Shown: positions 10,600 to 24,096 of the stretch, in pieces
How the letters are laid out: every line of letters begins with the position of its first letter
Position numbering within the stretch: the stretch's first letter is position 1
Source: Metaphire vulgaris
Lineage: Eukaryota; Annelida; Clitellata; Crassiclitellata; Megascolecidae
DNA length: 64,000 nucleotides
Direction: 5' to 3'
Assembly (NCBI GenBank): GCA_018105865.1
Contig: CM030851.1
Location: 1,842,469-1,906,468 of the forward strand
Translations under genes and position numbers: made by a program
The notes under the pieces: model-generated
Database searches by the model: none
What the model was told of the DNA's origin: nothing
What the model saw: the letters and a program-made list of their open reading frames with translations, nothing else

Positions 10600-11194
10600 A
10601 TAATATAATATAACAAGGTTTAAAGTGGTTCAGTAGGGACTGCCCTGTGTGAGAACCACTGTTGCTCCCGTCCAATCTAATATCCTAAACTACTGAGGTT
10701 TATTTTGAATTCGTTTACAGTTGTAGCCATTACTATCCCCTCATCCAGTTCATTCCATCTGTCCACCACTCTTGCACTAAAAAAATGCTGTTTATGTCTC
10801 CCAACCCGTTTCTTGAACAGCGTCATGCTGTGTCCTCTGGTTCGATCATACTGCTTCATTGTAAAAAATCTTTCCTTTGGCATTTCCACTTTGTTTGTTA
10901 GTATTTTGTATGTCTCGATCAAATCCCCTATCTCTCTTCTTTTTTCCAGGGTTGTCAATCCACAGTGATTTAGCCTTTCCTCATAGGTTAGTTTGTGATA
11001 TCCTTTGACAGTGGCGTAACGTGAAGGGAGGGCGGGGGGGCCACTTTGTTGACTGCCCCCCGGGCCCCGGGCTGGGGGCCCCAAAGAGGGGTCTAAGCTA
11101 CTAAGCTAGGGTTAGGGTTAACCCTAATAATCCTAGAATGAACGTGCTGACGACCTTTTTTTTTTGCTCGTCAGGATAAAAAGGAGGTGATGAC

Positions 11195-11232
<38 letters not shown>

Positions 11233-11776
11233 CAGCACGAAACTTCTTTGGGGCCCCGTGGCAAAGATGCCCCCCGGGCCCCCAAAAATCACGCTACGCC
11301 ACTGTCCCTTGATCATCTTTGTTGCTCTGTTGCACTCTTTCTAAGGTCTCTATGTCTTTCTTCAGAAATGGACACCATGCTTGAACACAATACTCTAAAT
11401 GTGGACGTACCAATGTCTTGTAAAAGTCTTATTATTACATCCTTCTCTCTGCTCACTATCGTTCTTTTGATCATACCTAGAATTTTGTTGGCCTTATTAG
11501 CTGCCTCTGCACATTGCCTAGATGGCTTTAAGCTGTTATGCATGATGACCTCTAGATCTTTCTCCTCGTTTGTCACTTTTCGTCCCTTCCCACATAAATT
11601 CAATTCATGATCTGTTCCTTCTTCCCAATGTGCATCACCGAGCATTTATCTGTATTAAAAAGCATTTGCCAATCTGCCGACCACTGGGATAGTCTATTAA
11701 GGTCTTGTTGTAAAATTTTTGCTTCTGCTTCACTATCACTCTGTCCACACAGTTTTGTGTCATCAGCGAAAAATGT
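10600..11776 (-). mobile_element. CR1-like LINE, 3' end, interrupted by a MITE (A/B junction)
   Basis: This is the same element as at the window start, here with its 3' untranslated tail. Coding pieces on the minus strand run from FADD near 11770 to a C-terminal SLGY near 10690. They are followed by a 3' tail that includes AACAAGGTTTAAAGTGGTTC (+ strand) and AT-rich DNA. A hAT-type MITE at 11009-11304 splits the frame, and extra single-base indels are present. The element is 5'-truncated at motif C. Confidence 0.85.
11009..11304. mobile_element. hAT-type MITE inside the CR1-like LINE (unit B)
   Basis: The termini are CAGTGGCGTAACGTG and CGCTACGCCACTG. The flanking direct repeats TCCTTTGA (11001-11008) and TCCCTTGA (11305-11312) are an 8-bp duplication with one mismatch. 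Unit A has a single TCCCTTGA with no insertion (about 270-277). A long poly-T tract and GACGACC-T(n)-GCTCGTCAG occupy the interior. Confidence 0.92.
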
Positions 11777-12448
11777 AATAATATAACAAAAATAATAATA
11801 AATAATAAAAATAATGTAATTGTAATAAATATAATATATACTGAAGTTTAAATCGTTTAGTATATGATATCTCGTGCGTTGGAAGCCACCGTTACTAATT
11901 CCAGCTTCTGTTTGTAAAATATACTGCAACTACTATGTCTGCACTGTGTCCAGAAATAACAGACCCCTTAAAAATTTTGTAATAGCAGGCGCAAACCTGC
12001 ATGTAATTACTGGTTCGTAAGGAAAAGAGTGCTGAGGTGGCTGGGCAGTGGAGTTTTTAGGGTCATGGGAATGAGATTTGGGGAAAGGGTTGGGAATGGG
12101 GTGGAAATCGGGTGGGGAAGAAGGTTTGGGACAGTTTTTGAGAGAAGAGGCTTTGGGAGAGGGGTGGCGGTAATCGCCAGGGAGGCGAGAGGGAGGCGAG
12201 AGGGAGATGCTGTCGTTCGCAGTTGCTTACGCAGTATAACCGACTCTGCAACAGCAACGCGTGTCGCTGAGAGCCGCTAGTCTTATAATAAAGTTTTTAG
12301 AAATCAAATAATTAGTCTGATTTCTCCCGTGTTGAAAACCACCGCCACTTATACAGCCTTCTGTTCCAGCTTCATCTTGTAAAATCTGCTACAGCAGTTA
12401 TCTTTCAGTTTACAAAAAGAGAATACAAACAGCAGTATCATCGTTATA

Positions 12449-12494
<46 letters not shown>

Positions 12495-12545
12495 CGATGA
12501 TGATGATGACGACGACGATGATAATAATAATAATCATCATCATTA
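12449..12545. repeat. (ATG)n microsatellite, short allele (unit B)
   Basis: This is the homologue of 1413-1630, with about 45 bp of uninterrupted ATG. The interrupted GACGACGACGATG end is the same. Confidence 0.95.
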
Positions 12546-13159
12546 CCTCGTCGTCATCATTACCTAGTTGTCATCATTTCAACATCGTCATCAATAGCCA
12601 AGGGTCCAGAGCCCGTAGGTGTCTGAAGCCACCTTCACTGACTGTTCCCAGTTCCTTCTATCTCGAGATATGTGTTTAGTTCTTGCATTCTGCTTAGACG
12701 TACACACCATTCCATAATCTCATGCACCATTCTCTGTGTGTGGCCTTTAATTTTTTAACTCATCCATTATTCCTAGCACCAGGGCTTTGATCTTCCTGTC
12801 ATATTTCATTCGGCACTGTCCAAAGAAATCTACTTAAATTTCTGCGTGTTATCTTGTGCATAAAGAACACTTTTAGCAGGATTCCTGCTTGTGGCTCCTC
12901 AAACAGCAAACATAAAAATTTCAGTTCTTCATAACTTTTTAGGCCAACAGTGCATAAAATCAAACCTACATGGCCAATCATAACAAGCTACAATTCCTAC
13001 TTAGAGCATAAAGAGAACCAGTTACGTTACTAGTTGCTCTTTATTATTGAGACAAATTACGTGACAAGTGACTTTAACATTTAATCGACTACGTTACAAA
13101 TAACTAATGCCAAAATAGTTGGCAATATGACTTTGCACAAATGGCAGTATGACTATGTA

Positions 13160-14822
13160 TGAACGTTCTCGGCCAAAGATCTGTCAGTGTTCACACCTGT
13201 AGGATATCTGAAGATGAAATTCGAAAGATAATTATGTAATCGTCGACTAAATCTAATCCGCTGGATCCGATCCCGACTTTCATATTGAAGGAATTTCTGG
13301 AATTTCATTATAAAATTTATCACTTTCATGATGAAATCCACCTCACTAGACAAAGCGCATCTCCCGGCGTCTGTGAAAACATCGATCATCTATCCGCCGC
13401 TGAAAAAAAAACAAAATTTGGATCCGTATGTTCTCTCAAATTACAGACCGATATCAAATCTATCAGTTATCTCTTAAAATCATCGAAAAAATTGTTGCAA
13501 ATAGAATTCACTCTCACTTATATCACAACATGAACGTTTTCCACAGCTGCAGTCTGCCTATCGCAAATATCATTCGACCGAAACCGCACTGCTTCATATA
13601 CTTTCGGATATCTTAGATGCAGCAGACAGGGGAGAACTTACAACGATATGCTGCTACTCAATTTGTCTGCTGCGTTTGATTGCATCGATCATCAAATTCT
13701 AATCGCCAGGCTTGAAAGGAGATTTGGTATTAGTGGTGATGCACTAAATTGGATAATATCGTACTTAACTGGTCGAACATCAAAGATGGTACTTCATCTA
13801 ATCCTAGCAATATGTTATATGGCGTCCTTCAGGGCTCGATACAAGACCCGTTGTTGTTCGTTTTGTTTATTAGTGAACTTGAAGATGTTATTCGAAATTA
13901 TCATCTAAATTTTCATTTGTACGCAGACGATATCTAGCTGTACTGTTCACATAGTACTGAAGCCATGGTAGCAGCGGCTGATATGATTACTGCTTGAACA
14001 TTGGACATTGAAAAATGGCTCCGTACGAACTTGCTCATGCTAAATCTGCCGAAATCTGAATTAATATGTTTTGGAAGAAAATCGCATCTTGAGAAGTTAA
14101 ATTTTACCAGCATCAATATAGGATCAGTGCAAATTTTCAGATCGAAGCAAATCCGAAACCTTGGTGTCTTTTTGGATGAAAAACTAACAATGACACCATG
14201 TTTCTCACCTTTTTTCAACATGCTTCTACGAACTACGAAATTTAAAAACAGTGATTTCTTCATTGTCAATGGAAACGGCGGAAATATTGGTTCATGCATG
14301 GATCAGCACTAGACTGGATTATTGTAACAGCCTGCTTGTTCAAACCACTGAAGCGCAAATAAAGCGTCTCCAAATGGTTCAGAACTCGGCAGCTAGACTA
14401 CTTACTAGAACGGGACGACAGCAACATATCACCCCAATCTTGCGCGATCTACATTGGCTTCCGATCAAGAAGAGGATAAATTACAAATGCATCTCTATTG
14501 TCGATAAGTGCCTATGTCAAGAAGCCCCGAAATATCTAATCGAAGACTGCACTCTCCTCCGCATGACGGAGGAGAGTGCAGTTGAGGTTGAGGTCTGATG
14601 TTGAGGTCTGATGACACACGTATGCTGGTCTCTAAGCGGACTTTCACCAAGATGGGAGATCGGTCGTTTAGAATGGTCGGACCGAACTTGTGGAACTCTC
14701 TTCCGTCATTTCTACGTGACTCACAAGTATCCAGAACTGTTTTTCTATCAAAGCTAAAGACATTTATGTTTGACTGAATCTGCAGCGGCGCTTTGGGGTC
14801 ACAAAGCGCCACAGAAAATTTA
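13160..14822 (+). mobile_element. L2-like LINE, broken (unit B)
   Basis: This is a near-identical copy of the element at 2245-3905. It has the same motif A at about 13656, motif B at about 13821, the YADD stop at 13920-13937 and the LDYCNSLL block near 14316. It shares the inactivating lesions with unit A plus private ones, for example a longer A-run near 13405. It was copied with the unit and is not an independent insertion. Confidence 0.88.
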
Positions 14823-14942
14823 ACTTATATATGTATGTATAGTGTATACGTAAATATTCATTTATATATATATATATAACATATATATAACATCTATATA
14901 CACATAGGCCTATACATAACATATATAAAATATATGACATAT

Positions 14943-14973
<31 letters not shown>

Positions 14974-16639
14974 AATAAATATATATAATAACATCTATAT
15001 GTGTGTGTGTTTGCTTGCGCGTGTGTGTGTGTGGTGAGTATGGATGAGAGTGTGTAAATAAATCATAATGCAGAATAGGAAAGTTAAACATGTAGATCTG
15101 CGAGATTAACGAGTCATACTGTCAAAGATATCGTAAATGTCATTTCTTGCCAGGCATTGCGACAATATACCTAGGCCTATATATCTCTGTTGAAGTAAAA
15201 TAACATCTGTGCACGATGTGAAAATGATCCTTAATTGATTTTATGTCTCTGACTATCCGTAGTTTGCGTTTTCGCTGTCATAGAAGACGTTTTAAGTTGT
15301 TTGCGCAAAACGTTGGCGATTCATGCAGCACAGCTGCCCTGGATCATTGAGTCAATAGCTCAGCGTTTTTCATCTGAGGGCGCAGCTACAAAGGGCTCGA
15401 GAAATGTTAGTAACATATCCTCCACTTCGTCAGCACTCGTGTGATTCAAATAATTGCAAATTACCATTTTCTCCAGTGTTTCCCATCAATCCCTGTCCTA
15501 CATGTAACCAATCACTTGGTGTAGGCGTTTTGATATTCGTGTGCGACTGCTGTGCAGATGCTTATGGAAGCAGATCATCCAGGTGGAAAGCTTCTCGTGA
15601 GCTTCTCTTGTCAACTCTATATATGCGACGAAGCATGGCGAAAGTTTAAAAATTGCCAAGCCTCGATTAACTTCCATTCTGCGCATGGGTATTTACAGAA
15701 AGGTAAAAGCTCCAAATAATGGTGCAAGAAGAGTTGAACCTAAATCCCATAAGAGGTAATTTTCGTAGGAGATATGTTGGTGTTTACGTTGTCTCAATTT
15801 GGAAATAAACATCTGCCTTTTTCGTTATAATGATAACTTCCTAAATAATATTTTTACCTAGAAGTCAGTTTTAACGTCTTTCGCCGATCTCTTTTCCAAT
15901 TTTACAGTTGGCCTACATTGATTTGGCATTGGTCATACATTCGTGCTTGAAAAGGGGGGCACTGTTCCAAACTTCTGAGTAAAATTGAACTCTTGACTGC
16001 TAAATAGCAATGCGACAATTTGTGACTAAAAGCCACAAGATACAGTTACGTTTCGAATTCCAATTGGGTGACGCCATTCGTGCTCACAGGGTTGCTTATT
16101 TGCATATAACTGAGAGAATTTAGCAGGCCCTCGCTACGCCACTGGCTTAGCGTCAGCACATCACTGGTGTTTTCCTATCATAATTATACTCATATTTAAA
16201 GGCGTCAATTCGCGAAAGATCCTATTGACAACTGTTCGAGTATGGGTATTTATAAAAATTATAAAAATTAAAGGAAATTATTGAAATTTAGTTCGTGAGT
16301 CGTTCGAAGACGAAAGCATCAAAAGAAAAGCAGCGAGACAGTAAAAATACTATTAGCCTACTGCCATTTTCTAAGGTATTCGCTTCCCAATTTGGTTAAG
16401 CTCTAATTAAATCTAATACATTGGCGTTAGCATTTTATCTGATTAGAACAGGAAAGTTTCTCAATTACAACCAGTAATCAGAGTATTATACGAATGCAGA
16501 GCATAAGGAACATCGTTGAAGTTAATATATTTGTCGGTCATTTTACACAAACTAGAAATATGTTTTAAGCTCTCTTTCCTGTGCATCTTGTAAAAGCCAT
16601 TTGACGCCTGCTGTCACTATCATCTTGGCATATACCAAG

Positions 16640-16938
16640 CAGTGGCGTCATTTCACACTTTTCTTGGGGCGAGAAATTTTGTAAAAAATTTTGTTTAAAA
16701 TTTTTTTGCTCGTCAGTGTTTTTACGATTACGATTACAAAAAAATACAAAAAATAGTTGACGACCTATTTTTTGCTTGTCAGCCCTTAGTTAGGGCTGCT
16801 GACTTTTTTTTTTGCCCCCAAACGCAAATAACGTCCCTGTTTTTGTTTTTTGTTGCACATTAATACATTAGAAATTAATATTTTCATTTCCTTGGGGGGG
16901 CCACGGCCCTCCCTAGCCCCCCCCAAATGACGCCTCTG
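16640..16938. mobile_element. hAT-type MITE, unit B copy
   Basis: This is the homologue of 5728-6031, with the same termini and the same flanking ATACCAAG repeats. It is a few bases shorter because of homopolymer differences. Confidence 0.9.
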
Positions 16939-17251
16939 ATACCAAGCACCCCTTTTAGAGATAGTTTTGGCTCTTAAATCGACGTAAAACGATTTAGAAG
17001 ACGGTCGAGATATGTTTCTGGCTTTCTAAGTTCCTTTATACTTTAAACTATCATTATTCGACGCTGATGTGATGCTGCAACTTCTTTGAGAATGATAATT
17101 ATCCAAACGAATTTATACACAAGCAACTAGTGTGAGACGCGTTCTATAGATTAATCCTCTAACTGCTATGTTGTTCTCATAACGATTTATTTTAATGGGT
17201 GGAAACAATCCACCCACCTATCTTCGCCTAGCTTCTGGAAATCAAATACTG

Positions 17252-17282
17252 CTATATAGGGGCCAACCGTTGGATTCTGCCT
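17252..17282 (+). promoter_or_regulatory. Putative SCP copy 2 core promoter (TATA box)
   Basis: CTATATAGGGG lies at 17252-17262 in the same conserved context as in unit A, about 1.2 kb upstream of coding exon 1. Confidence 0.45.
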
Positions 17283-18495
17283 TCAGAACTCTACAAAGTT
17301 AGCAGTTCATGTTTTTTATTTGTAGCCCTTTGCAAGATGTTAACCTTCAGACATAACCATAACATAAAAAAATTTAATCAATGCAGAAATTCAATAGGCT
17401 TATTTGCTATAGGATGCACAGCATAGCCTACAATTGACAGTTTCTTTATTAGTGCTGCTGTATTTGTGGCAGTTAATGTTAGATATGTATCAATAAAATT
17501 TGAATAAATATAAAATGAATACTGCTGGTCAGTGCTAGATGTCATGAAATACGCAGTCATGTTACTAGCATCGCGTTTGACTTTATTACAGCCCAAGGCA
17601 ATTTATGCACATTCCGCTTGTTTTGAGCATGTGATGTAGGCCTAATCTCTTTTGCAACTTTTACGTCATAGTTCTACTTTCGATACACTATAAATTTCTG
17701 AAAGCCTGACAGAATTAATAATAATTCATTTAGGCATTAGATCATCTAATGCGGTCTTTTGTTTTAAGCGGATTTGCCATAAACTGCTACCATTGCATGG
17801 CCTGCTGTGTTGCAGCTGATGTTGAGCTCAAAATTTTTATTCGCAGTTAGAAAAAACATTCAAAAAGGCGAACGTCATGGGGTTGATATCCACCAATCTC
17901 AGTCTGTGGGCATTCGGTACAAGGGGCGCAGCTCAGTAAACCTAGCAGCAGAAACATCGCAAAACATGTCACAGTGTTTTGAAGTGTAGCCCCCAGAAGC
18001 AAATGAGACCAATTTTGAACTGGCCTATCTCATCAGGTCTCAGAAAAATGTAGGAAAAACCGAAGGCATGGCAACTGGCACCTTCATGGTCAGAAGAGTG
18101 ATTCTCGTGGCGAAGCTCTAGATTCAGCCAGTGGCGGTAGGTGGGTTGCCATCGCCTGGGGAAAAGGAGGGATTGCGCCTCTAACTTTTGACCAAGATAC
18201 GTTGAAATGCCAAAACGTTTTTCTATCGTAATTCCCACTTTGCAGAAATGGATTCTGAGAAACTTTTTACAATTGTTTCTTGTTCTTCTTTGTGAATGAC
18301 ATATGTCAGGCTATTTTAGGAATGTCTAATAGCTGTTTTTTTCACCTGTATTTCGCGTTCTATATCAGCCTTTAATTAATTATTTTGAGCTGGGACCCTA
18401 TCCACTTCCCCTCTCTAAATCTCTGAAAACTGCACCGTGCTGTGTTCGCTGTTAAAGATGTTGCTGACAAATTTCAGGATCACAGCTGTCGCATC

Positions 18496-20547
18496 ATGAC
18501 AACCGAGTTCTACAGACGCAAACTGAGAACGTTCATCGAAAGATTTGATGCCAACGGTGACGGCGTCCTAACCAGAGAGGACTTCATAATAATGGCCGAT
18601 CGCTGTAGCGAGAAGGAACCCTCCAAAAGAGAGAAGACCAGAGGAGATTATACAAAGGCGTGATGATTTAAGATTGCGCTCATCCATCCAGGATACATTT
18701 TAAATAGATTTTTATGAGTAAACGTAATCAACACTAAGCTACTGTATGCTTTGAAACAGGGTCACGTGTTTCTTGACTAGTGTTAGATCATCCATCAACG
18801 AGCGTTGTCATCATTTATTTTTTCACAGTTTGGCAAACAGAAAATAACATACTGTAAACAAACATTGCAAAAATAAAAGAAAATTTAATTAAGCTTAGGC
18901 CTACATACTATGAGAGTATTTTAGTAGTTAGAAAAGTAGTATGTGAATAGTGGTAAAAATCGATAGAAATATAGTAACGTATTTAACGATATGTATGTGT
19001 TTATTTGAAGAGTTAGAGTCATTAAAGGTTAATTAGTAAACATATTATCAATTACTAGCAATAGAATGAAAATCATATTCCAGTATCATATTATATAAGG
19101 AACATATGTATTTAATAAATTCGTGTCAATAGGAGGTATTTTAGGTCACTTTTAAATGTTGAAAGGTTATTGAGGCTCATTAAGTATGGAGGGAGGGTAT
19201 TCCATGTACCAAGTCCTGAGAATTCGATAGTAAATAACTTGGTGTTTGTTGTTGCAAAGTGCAGATATAGGTTATTAATTTTTATAATTTTTTAATACAG
19301 GTATCATTGATTGGGTCTCGGAAATTGCCTGAATAAAAAATGTGACTAAAAGTTTAAAGAAATATTTAAAGATACAAATTAAGGCCTGATATTTACATAT
19401 ATTTTCAAGATTTAAAATAGTATATTTTATAAATAGGTAAGTCGTGTTAGTATATTCTGACTCTTCAAATATAAACCTAGCGTCCTAGCTGATTTATTTT
19501 GTAATATCTGAATCTTTCCTGTATTAGTTTTATAGTTATTCACCCAAACAATATTACCATAGGTTAAGTGAGGATGTATTAAAGTACGGTACAATTTATG
19601 TAGAGCATTTGATCAAGAAAGGTTTAATATGTTTAAGGATAAAATTGTCTGAATTTTTCCAATTTAGACTTTGATTAACAATTAATCCAAAGAATTTTGC
19701 AGTTGAAAGTCTGTAGAATAGTTTTTTCATTCATTATTCTTTGGTGATACTTATGCTTACATCCGCTCGGATTTCTCAGAATGCAACGAAGAAACGGAAA
19801 AAGACGAGCAAATGGTTACTGCAGGGTGTGGGGGCCTAATGTTAGACTTTCGATGATTATGATATCATAAATTTATTATTACGCGCGTTTTCATTTTCAT
19901 GCATGAAGTTTCTGATTTTCATCTATATGCTTTTTGAACACGGCTTAAAAGAACAACTTTGCTTAAACATGAAGTTTTATCTTGTATTCAGCCACATACA
20001 CCTGGGCTAAATCAAAAGTTTTCGCGGGCCGATAGTTTGACACCCGTGTCTTAAATCATTAATAAAAACGCCGGAATAACATGCAGAAATAACATTAGGA
20101 ATCATTTTCAGGTGTAAACTCTTATCCCGATTGCATAATTTGTGACAGAATTATGTTTGTTTTTATCTTTAGTTCTTTGACGTTGTGTACGCAATGGGCG
20201 GCGAAGACGGGAAAATGACTGAGGAAAGTTTGACCAAGGCAGGGGCTAAGATGCGCACAGATCCACAATTCAAAAAAGTCTTAGATGATGCCATCAAAAC
20301 CGCATTTGGTTTGCTGGACGCCAATGGAGACGGATGCATACAGGAAAAAGAATATATATCGTTCTTGGATCAACTGCGTGTTCGTAATCATGAAAGCAAT
20401 GCTAAAATGGCCTTCAAAAGTCTTGACACCAACCAAGATGGTGAGCTGAGTTTCGAGGAATTTCGCAATGCCCTCCGCGATTTCTGGCTCTCTGAGAAGG
20501 AAACACGCCTTGGAACATTGATCTATGGTCCTCTCATTGAAGACTGA
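18496..20547 (+). CDS. Sarcoplasmic calcium-binding protein, copy 2 (two coding exons)
   Basis: The exons are 18496-18657 and 20173-20547, giving 178 aa identical in sequence to copy 1. The three calcium-binding loops, the degenerate second EF-hand and the C-terminal YGPLIED are unchanged. The splice acceptor TTTCAG precedes exon 1 at 18472-18477. The donor is again GC (AAG|GCGTGA). The intron (18658-20172) differs from that of copy 1 by almost nothing. Identity this high means a very recent duplication, ongoing gene conversion, or an assembly duplication of one locus. A role as a cytosolic calcium buffer is inferred from the family. Confidence 0.85.
19107..19777 (-). mobile_element. Old degenerate LINE fragment in SCP intron (unit B)
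   Basis: This is a copy of the fragment at 8200-8870, carried along with the unit. It has stops in all frames. Confidence 0.5.
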
Positions 20548-20750
20548 TAAGAGGGCAGCATCAATAAAACTATATGCCACTTATTCGCAGCAATGCTGAC
20601 AGCATGTTATTAAGGAAAGAGTCTATACATCGATGTATTTGATGTAACTCAGAGATTAATTATAATGTTTGTGCTTCAATCTTGATTTTATCTGAATGAA
20701 TTAAAATTATTCAGCTTCCGTTAAGATGTCTAAACGACATAACTAGGGTT

Positions 20751-20796
20751 GATAAGTCCCGTACTCGAGTTCGGACGTTAGGGTCCGGCGCTTATC
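20751..20796. other. Conserved hairpin-forming block downstream of SCP copy 2
   Basis: It has the same GATAAG/CTTATC outer stem and CGGAC/GTCCG inner stem as at 9844-9889. Confidence 0.5.
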
Positions 20797-20973
20797 TCCG
20801 GTCTAGACATTAGACAATCAGCCAAGTAGGCCGTATAAGCCACTAATCTGGGGTAGGCTGCCATTACTACTGGTTGCTCCTTGCTTCTAAATTGTATGTT
20901 TCAGTTATCTATGTATAAAGGCTATGTATAAACAATTATATTCGTCATTAAATTTGCTTTCTGTAAAACAGAC

Positions 20974-21183
20974 CAGAGATGTCCATGGGTCCATTTCTTA
21001 GAACCCAACCCATCAAATCTCCATTCCATCCCAGCCCAACCCAATCCGATAATAGGTTTACTTGAACCAACCCAACCCATTGTAATAAATTACAGCTTCT
21101 TAAATCATTACTTATTTTATGACCCAACCCAACCCACCATCAATATGAAAAAGTCTGACCCAACCCAATACAATCCAACCCAT
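20974..21183. mobile_element. hAT-type element with CCAACCC repeats, right end deleted (unit B)
   Basis: This is a copy of 10067-10276, starting CAGAGATGTCC, with the same right-end deletion. Confidence 0.75.
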
Positions 21184-21506
21184 AAAATCGGCACCTTTTT
21201 TTCTTCTCGAGAAGAACATTAATTACACAGCCATAGAACAGCCCAAGCTACTGAGAAGCGGTCAGAATGAGTTGCTTTTCGAGATATGCGGCTTTGCCGT
21301 TACTTTCCCCAGACCCACGTCTTACCTTGCAACTTAGCGCTACTTCTCACTTTTATGACCGTTCTCTGGCGAGTAAGGCTTAGCCGACCTTAGAACTCCA
21401 GTGAGACTCAATCAAGTTACGTCAGAGTATCTCTCTAGCGCTTTAACTCTCTGCCATCTTTCCGCCCCAACATAAACAAAATATGGGCATAAAATATAAT
21501 TATATA

Positions 21507-22104
21507 ATAATATAATATAACAAGGTTTAAAGTGGTTCAGTAGGGACTGCCCTGTGTGAGAACCACTGTTGCTCCCGTCCAATCTAATATCCTAAACTAC
21601 TGAGGTTTATTTTGAATTCGTTTACAGTTGTAGCCATTACTATCCCTCATCCAGTTCATTCCATCTGTCCACCACTCTTGCACTAAAAAAAAAATGCTGT
21701 TTATGTCTCCCAACCCGTTTCTTGAACAGCGTCATGCTGTGTCCTCTGGTTCGATCATACTGCTTCATTGTAAAAAATCTTTCCTTTGGCATTTCCACTT
21801 TGTTTGTTAGTATTTTGTATGTCTCGATCAAATCCCCTATCTCTCTTCTTTTTTCCAGGGTTGTCAATCCACAGTGATTTAGCCTTTCCTCATAGGTTAG
21901 TTTGTGATATCCTTTGACAGTGGCGTAACGTGAAGGGAGGGCGGGGGGGGCACTTTGTTGACTGCCCCCCGGGCCCCGGGCTGGGGGCCCCAAAGAGGGG
22001 TCTAAGCTACTAAGCTAGGGTTAGGGTTAACCCTAATAATCCTAGAATGAACGTGCTGACGACCTTTTTTTTTTGCTCGTCAGGATAAAAAAGGAGGTGA
22101 TGAC

Positions 22105-22151
<47 letters not shown>

Positions 22152-22697
22152 CGTCAGCACGAAACTTCTTTGGGGCCCCCGTGGCAAAGATGCCCCCCGG
22201 GCCCCCAAAAATCACGCTACGCCACTGTCCCTTGATCATCTTTGTTGCTCTGTTGCACTCTTTCTAAGGTCTCTATGTCTTTCTTCAGAAATGGACACCA
22301 TGCTTGAACACAATACTCTAAATGTGGACGTACCAATGTCTTGTAAAGTCTTATTATTACATCCTTCTCTCTGCTCACTATCGTTCTTTTGATCATACCT
22401 AGAATTTTGTTGGCCTTATTAGCTGCCTCTGCACATTGCCTAGATGGCTTTAAGCTGTTATGCATGATGACCTCTAGATCTTTCTCCTCGTTTGTCACTT
22501 TTCGTCCCTTCCCACATAACTTAAATTCATGATCTGTTCCCTTCTTCCCAATGTGCATCACCGAGCATTTATCTGTATTAAAAAGCATTTGCCAATCTGC
22601 CGACCACTGGGATAGTCTATTAAGGTCTTGTTGTAAAATTTTTGCTTCTGCTTCACTATCACTCTGTCCACACAGTTTTGTGTCATCAGCGAAAAAT
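21507..22697 (-). mobile_element. CR1-like LINE, 3' end, interrupted by a MITE (B/C junction)
   Basis: This is the third copy of the CR1-like fragment. The upstream piece (22217-22700, minus) is the best preserved of the three, with FADDTKLCG and then an uninterrupted frame to LERVQ, where the MITE enters. The downstream piece (about 21645-21917) carries the C-terminus. The 3' tail and insertion site are the same as at 10600-11776. Confidence 0.85.
21918..22227. mobile_element. hAT-type MITE inside the CR1-like LINE (unit C)
   Basis: The termini CAGTGGCGTAACGTG and GCTACGCCACTG and the target duplications TCCTTTGA and TCCCTTGA are the same as at 11009-11304. The poly-T run is longer. Because units B and C share the insertion and unit A lacks it, the MITE landed in one unit before the B/C copy. 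Confidence 0.92.
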
Positions 22698-23369
22698 GTA
22701 ATAATATAACAAAAATAATAATAAATAATAAAAATAATGTAATTGTAATAAATATAATATATACTGAAGTTTAAATCGTTTAGTATGATATCTCGTGCGT
22801 TGGAAGCCACCGTTACTAATTCCAGCTTCTGTTTGTAAAATATACTGCAACTACTATGTCTGCACTGTGTCCAGAAATAACAGACCCCCTAAAAATTTTG
22901 TAATAGCAGGCGCAAACCTGCATGTAATTACTGGTTCGTAAGGAAAAGAGTGCTGAGGTGGCTGGGCAGTGGAGTTTTTAGGGTCATGGGAATGAGATTT
23001 GGGGAAAGGGTTGGGAATGGGGTGGAAATCGGGTGGGGAAGAAGGTTTGGGACAGTTTTTGAGAGAAGAGGCTTTGGGAGAGGGGTGGCGGTAATCGCCA
23101 GGGAGGCGAGAGGGAGGCGAGAGGGAGATGCTGTCGTTCGCAGTTGCTTACGCAGTATAACCGACTCTGCAACAGCAACGCGTGTCGCTGAGAGCCGCTA
23201 GTCTTATAATAAAGTTTTTAGAAATCAAATAATTAGTCTGATTTCTCCCGTGTTGAAAACCACCGCCACTTATACAGCCTTCTGTTCCAGCTTCATCTTG
23301 TAAAATCTGCTACAGCAGTTATCTTTCAGTTTACAAAAAGAGAATACAAACAGCAGTATCATCGTTATA

Positions 23370-23427
<58 letters not shown>

Positions 23428-23480
23428 CGATGATGATGATGACGACGACGATGATAATAATAATAATCATCATCATCATT
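23370..23480. repeat. (ATG)n microsatellite (unit C)
   Basis: This is the homologue of the tracts at 1413 and 12449, with an intermediate length of about 57 bp of ATG. Confidence 0.95.
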
Positions 23481-24096
23481 ACCTCGTCGTCATCATTACC
23501 TAGTTGTCATCATTTCAACATCGTCATCAATAGCCAAGGGTCCAGAGCCCGTAGGTGTCTGAAGCCACCTTCACTGACTGTTCCCAGTTCCTTCTATCTC
23601 GAGATATGTGTTTAGTTCTTGCATTCTGCTTAGACGTACACACCATTCCATAATCTCATGCACCATTCTCTGTGTGTGGCCTTTAATTTTTTAACTCATC
23701 CATTATTCCTAGCACCAGGGCTTTGATCTTCCTGTCATATTTCATTCGGCACTGTCCAAAGAAATCTACTTAAATTTCTGCGTGTTATCTTGTGCATAAA
23801 GAACACTTTTAGCAGGATTCCTGCTTGTGGCTCCTCAAACAGCAAACATAAAAATTTCAGTTCTTCATAACTTTTAGGCCAACAGTGCATAAAATCAAAC
23901 CTACATGGCCAATCATAACAAGCTACAATTCCTACTTAGAGCATAAAGAGAACCAGTTACGTTACTAGTTGCTCTTTATTATTGAGACAAATTACGTGAC
24001 AAGTGACTTTAACATTTAATCGACTACGTTACAAATAACTAATGCCAAAATAGTTGGCAATATGACTTTGCACAAATGGCAGTATGACTATGTATG

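Noticed and set aside
11107..11120. Telomere-like TTAGGGTTA runs (also about 22018 and 30815)
   Set aside because: There are only two or three units, inside or beside transposons. This is not a telomere.
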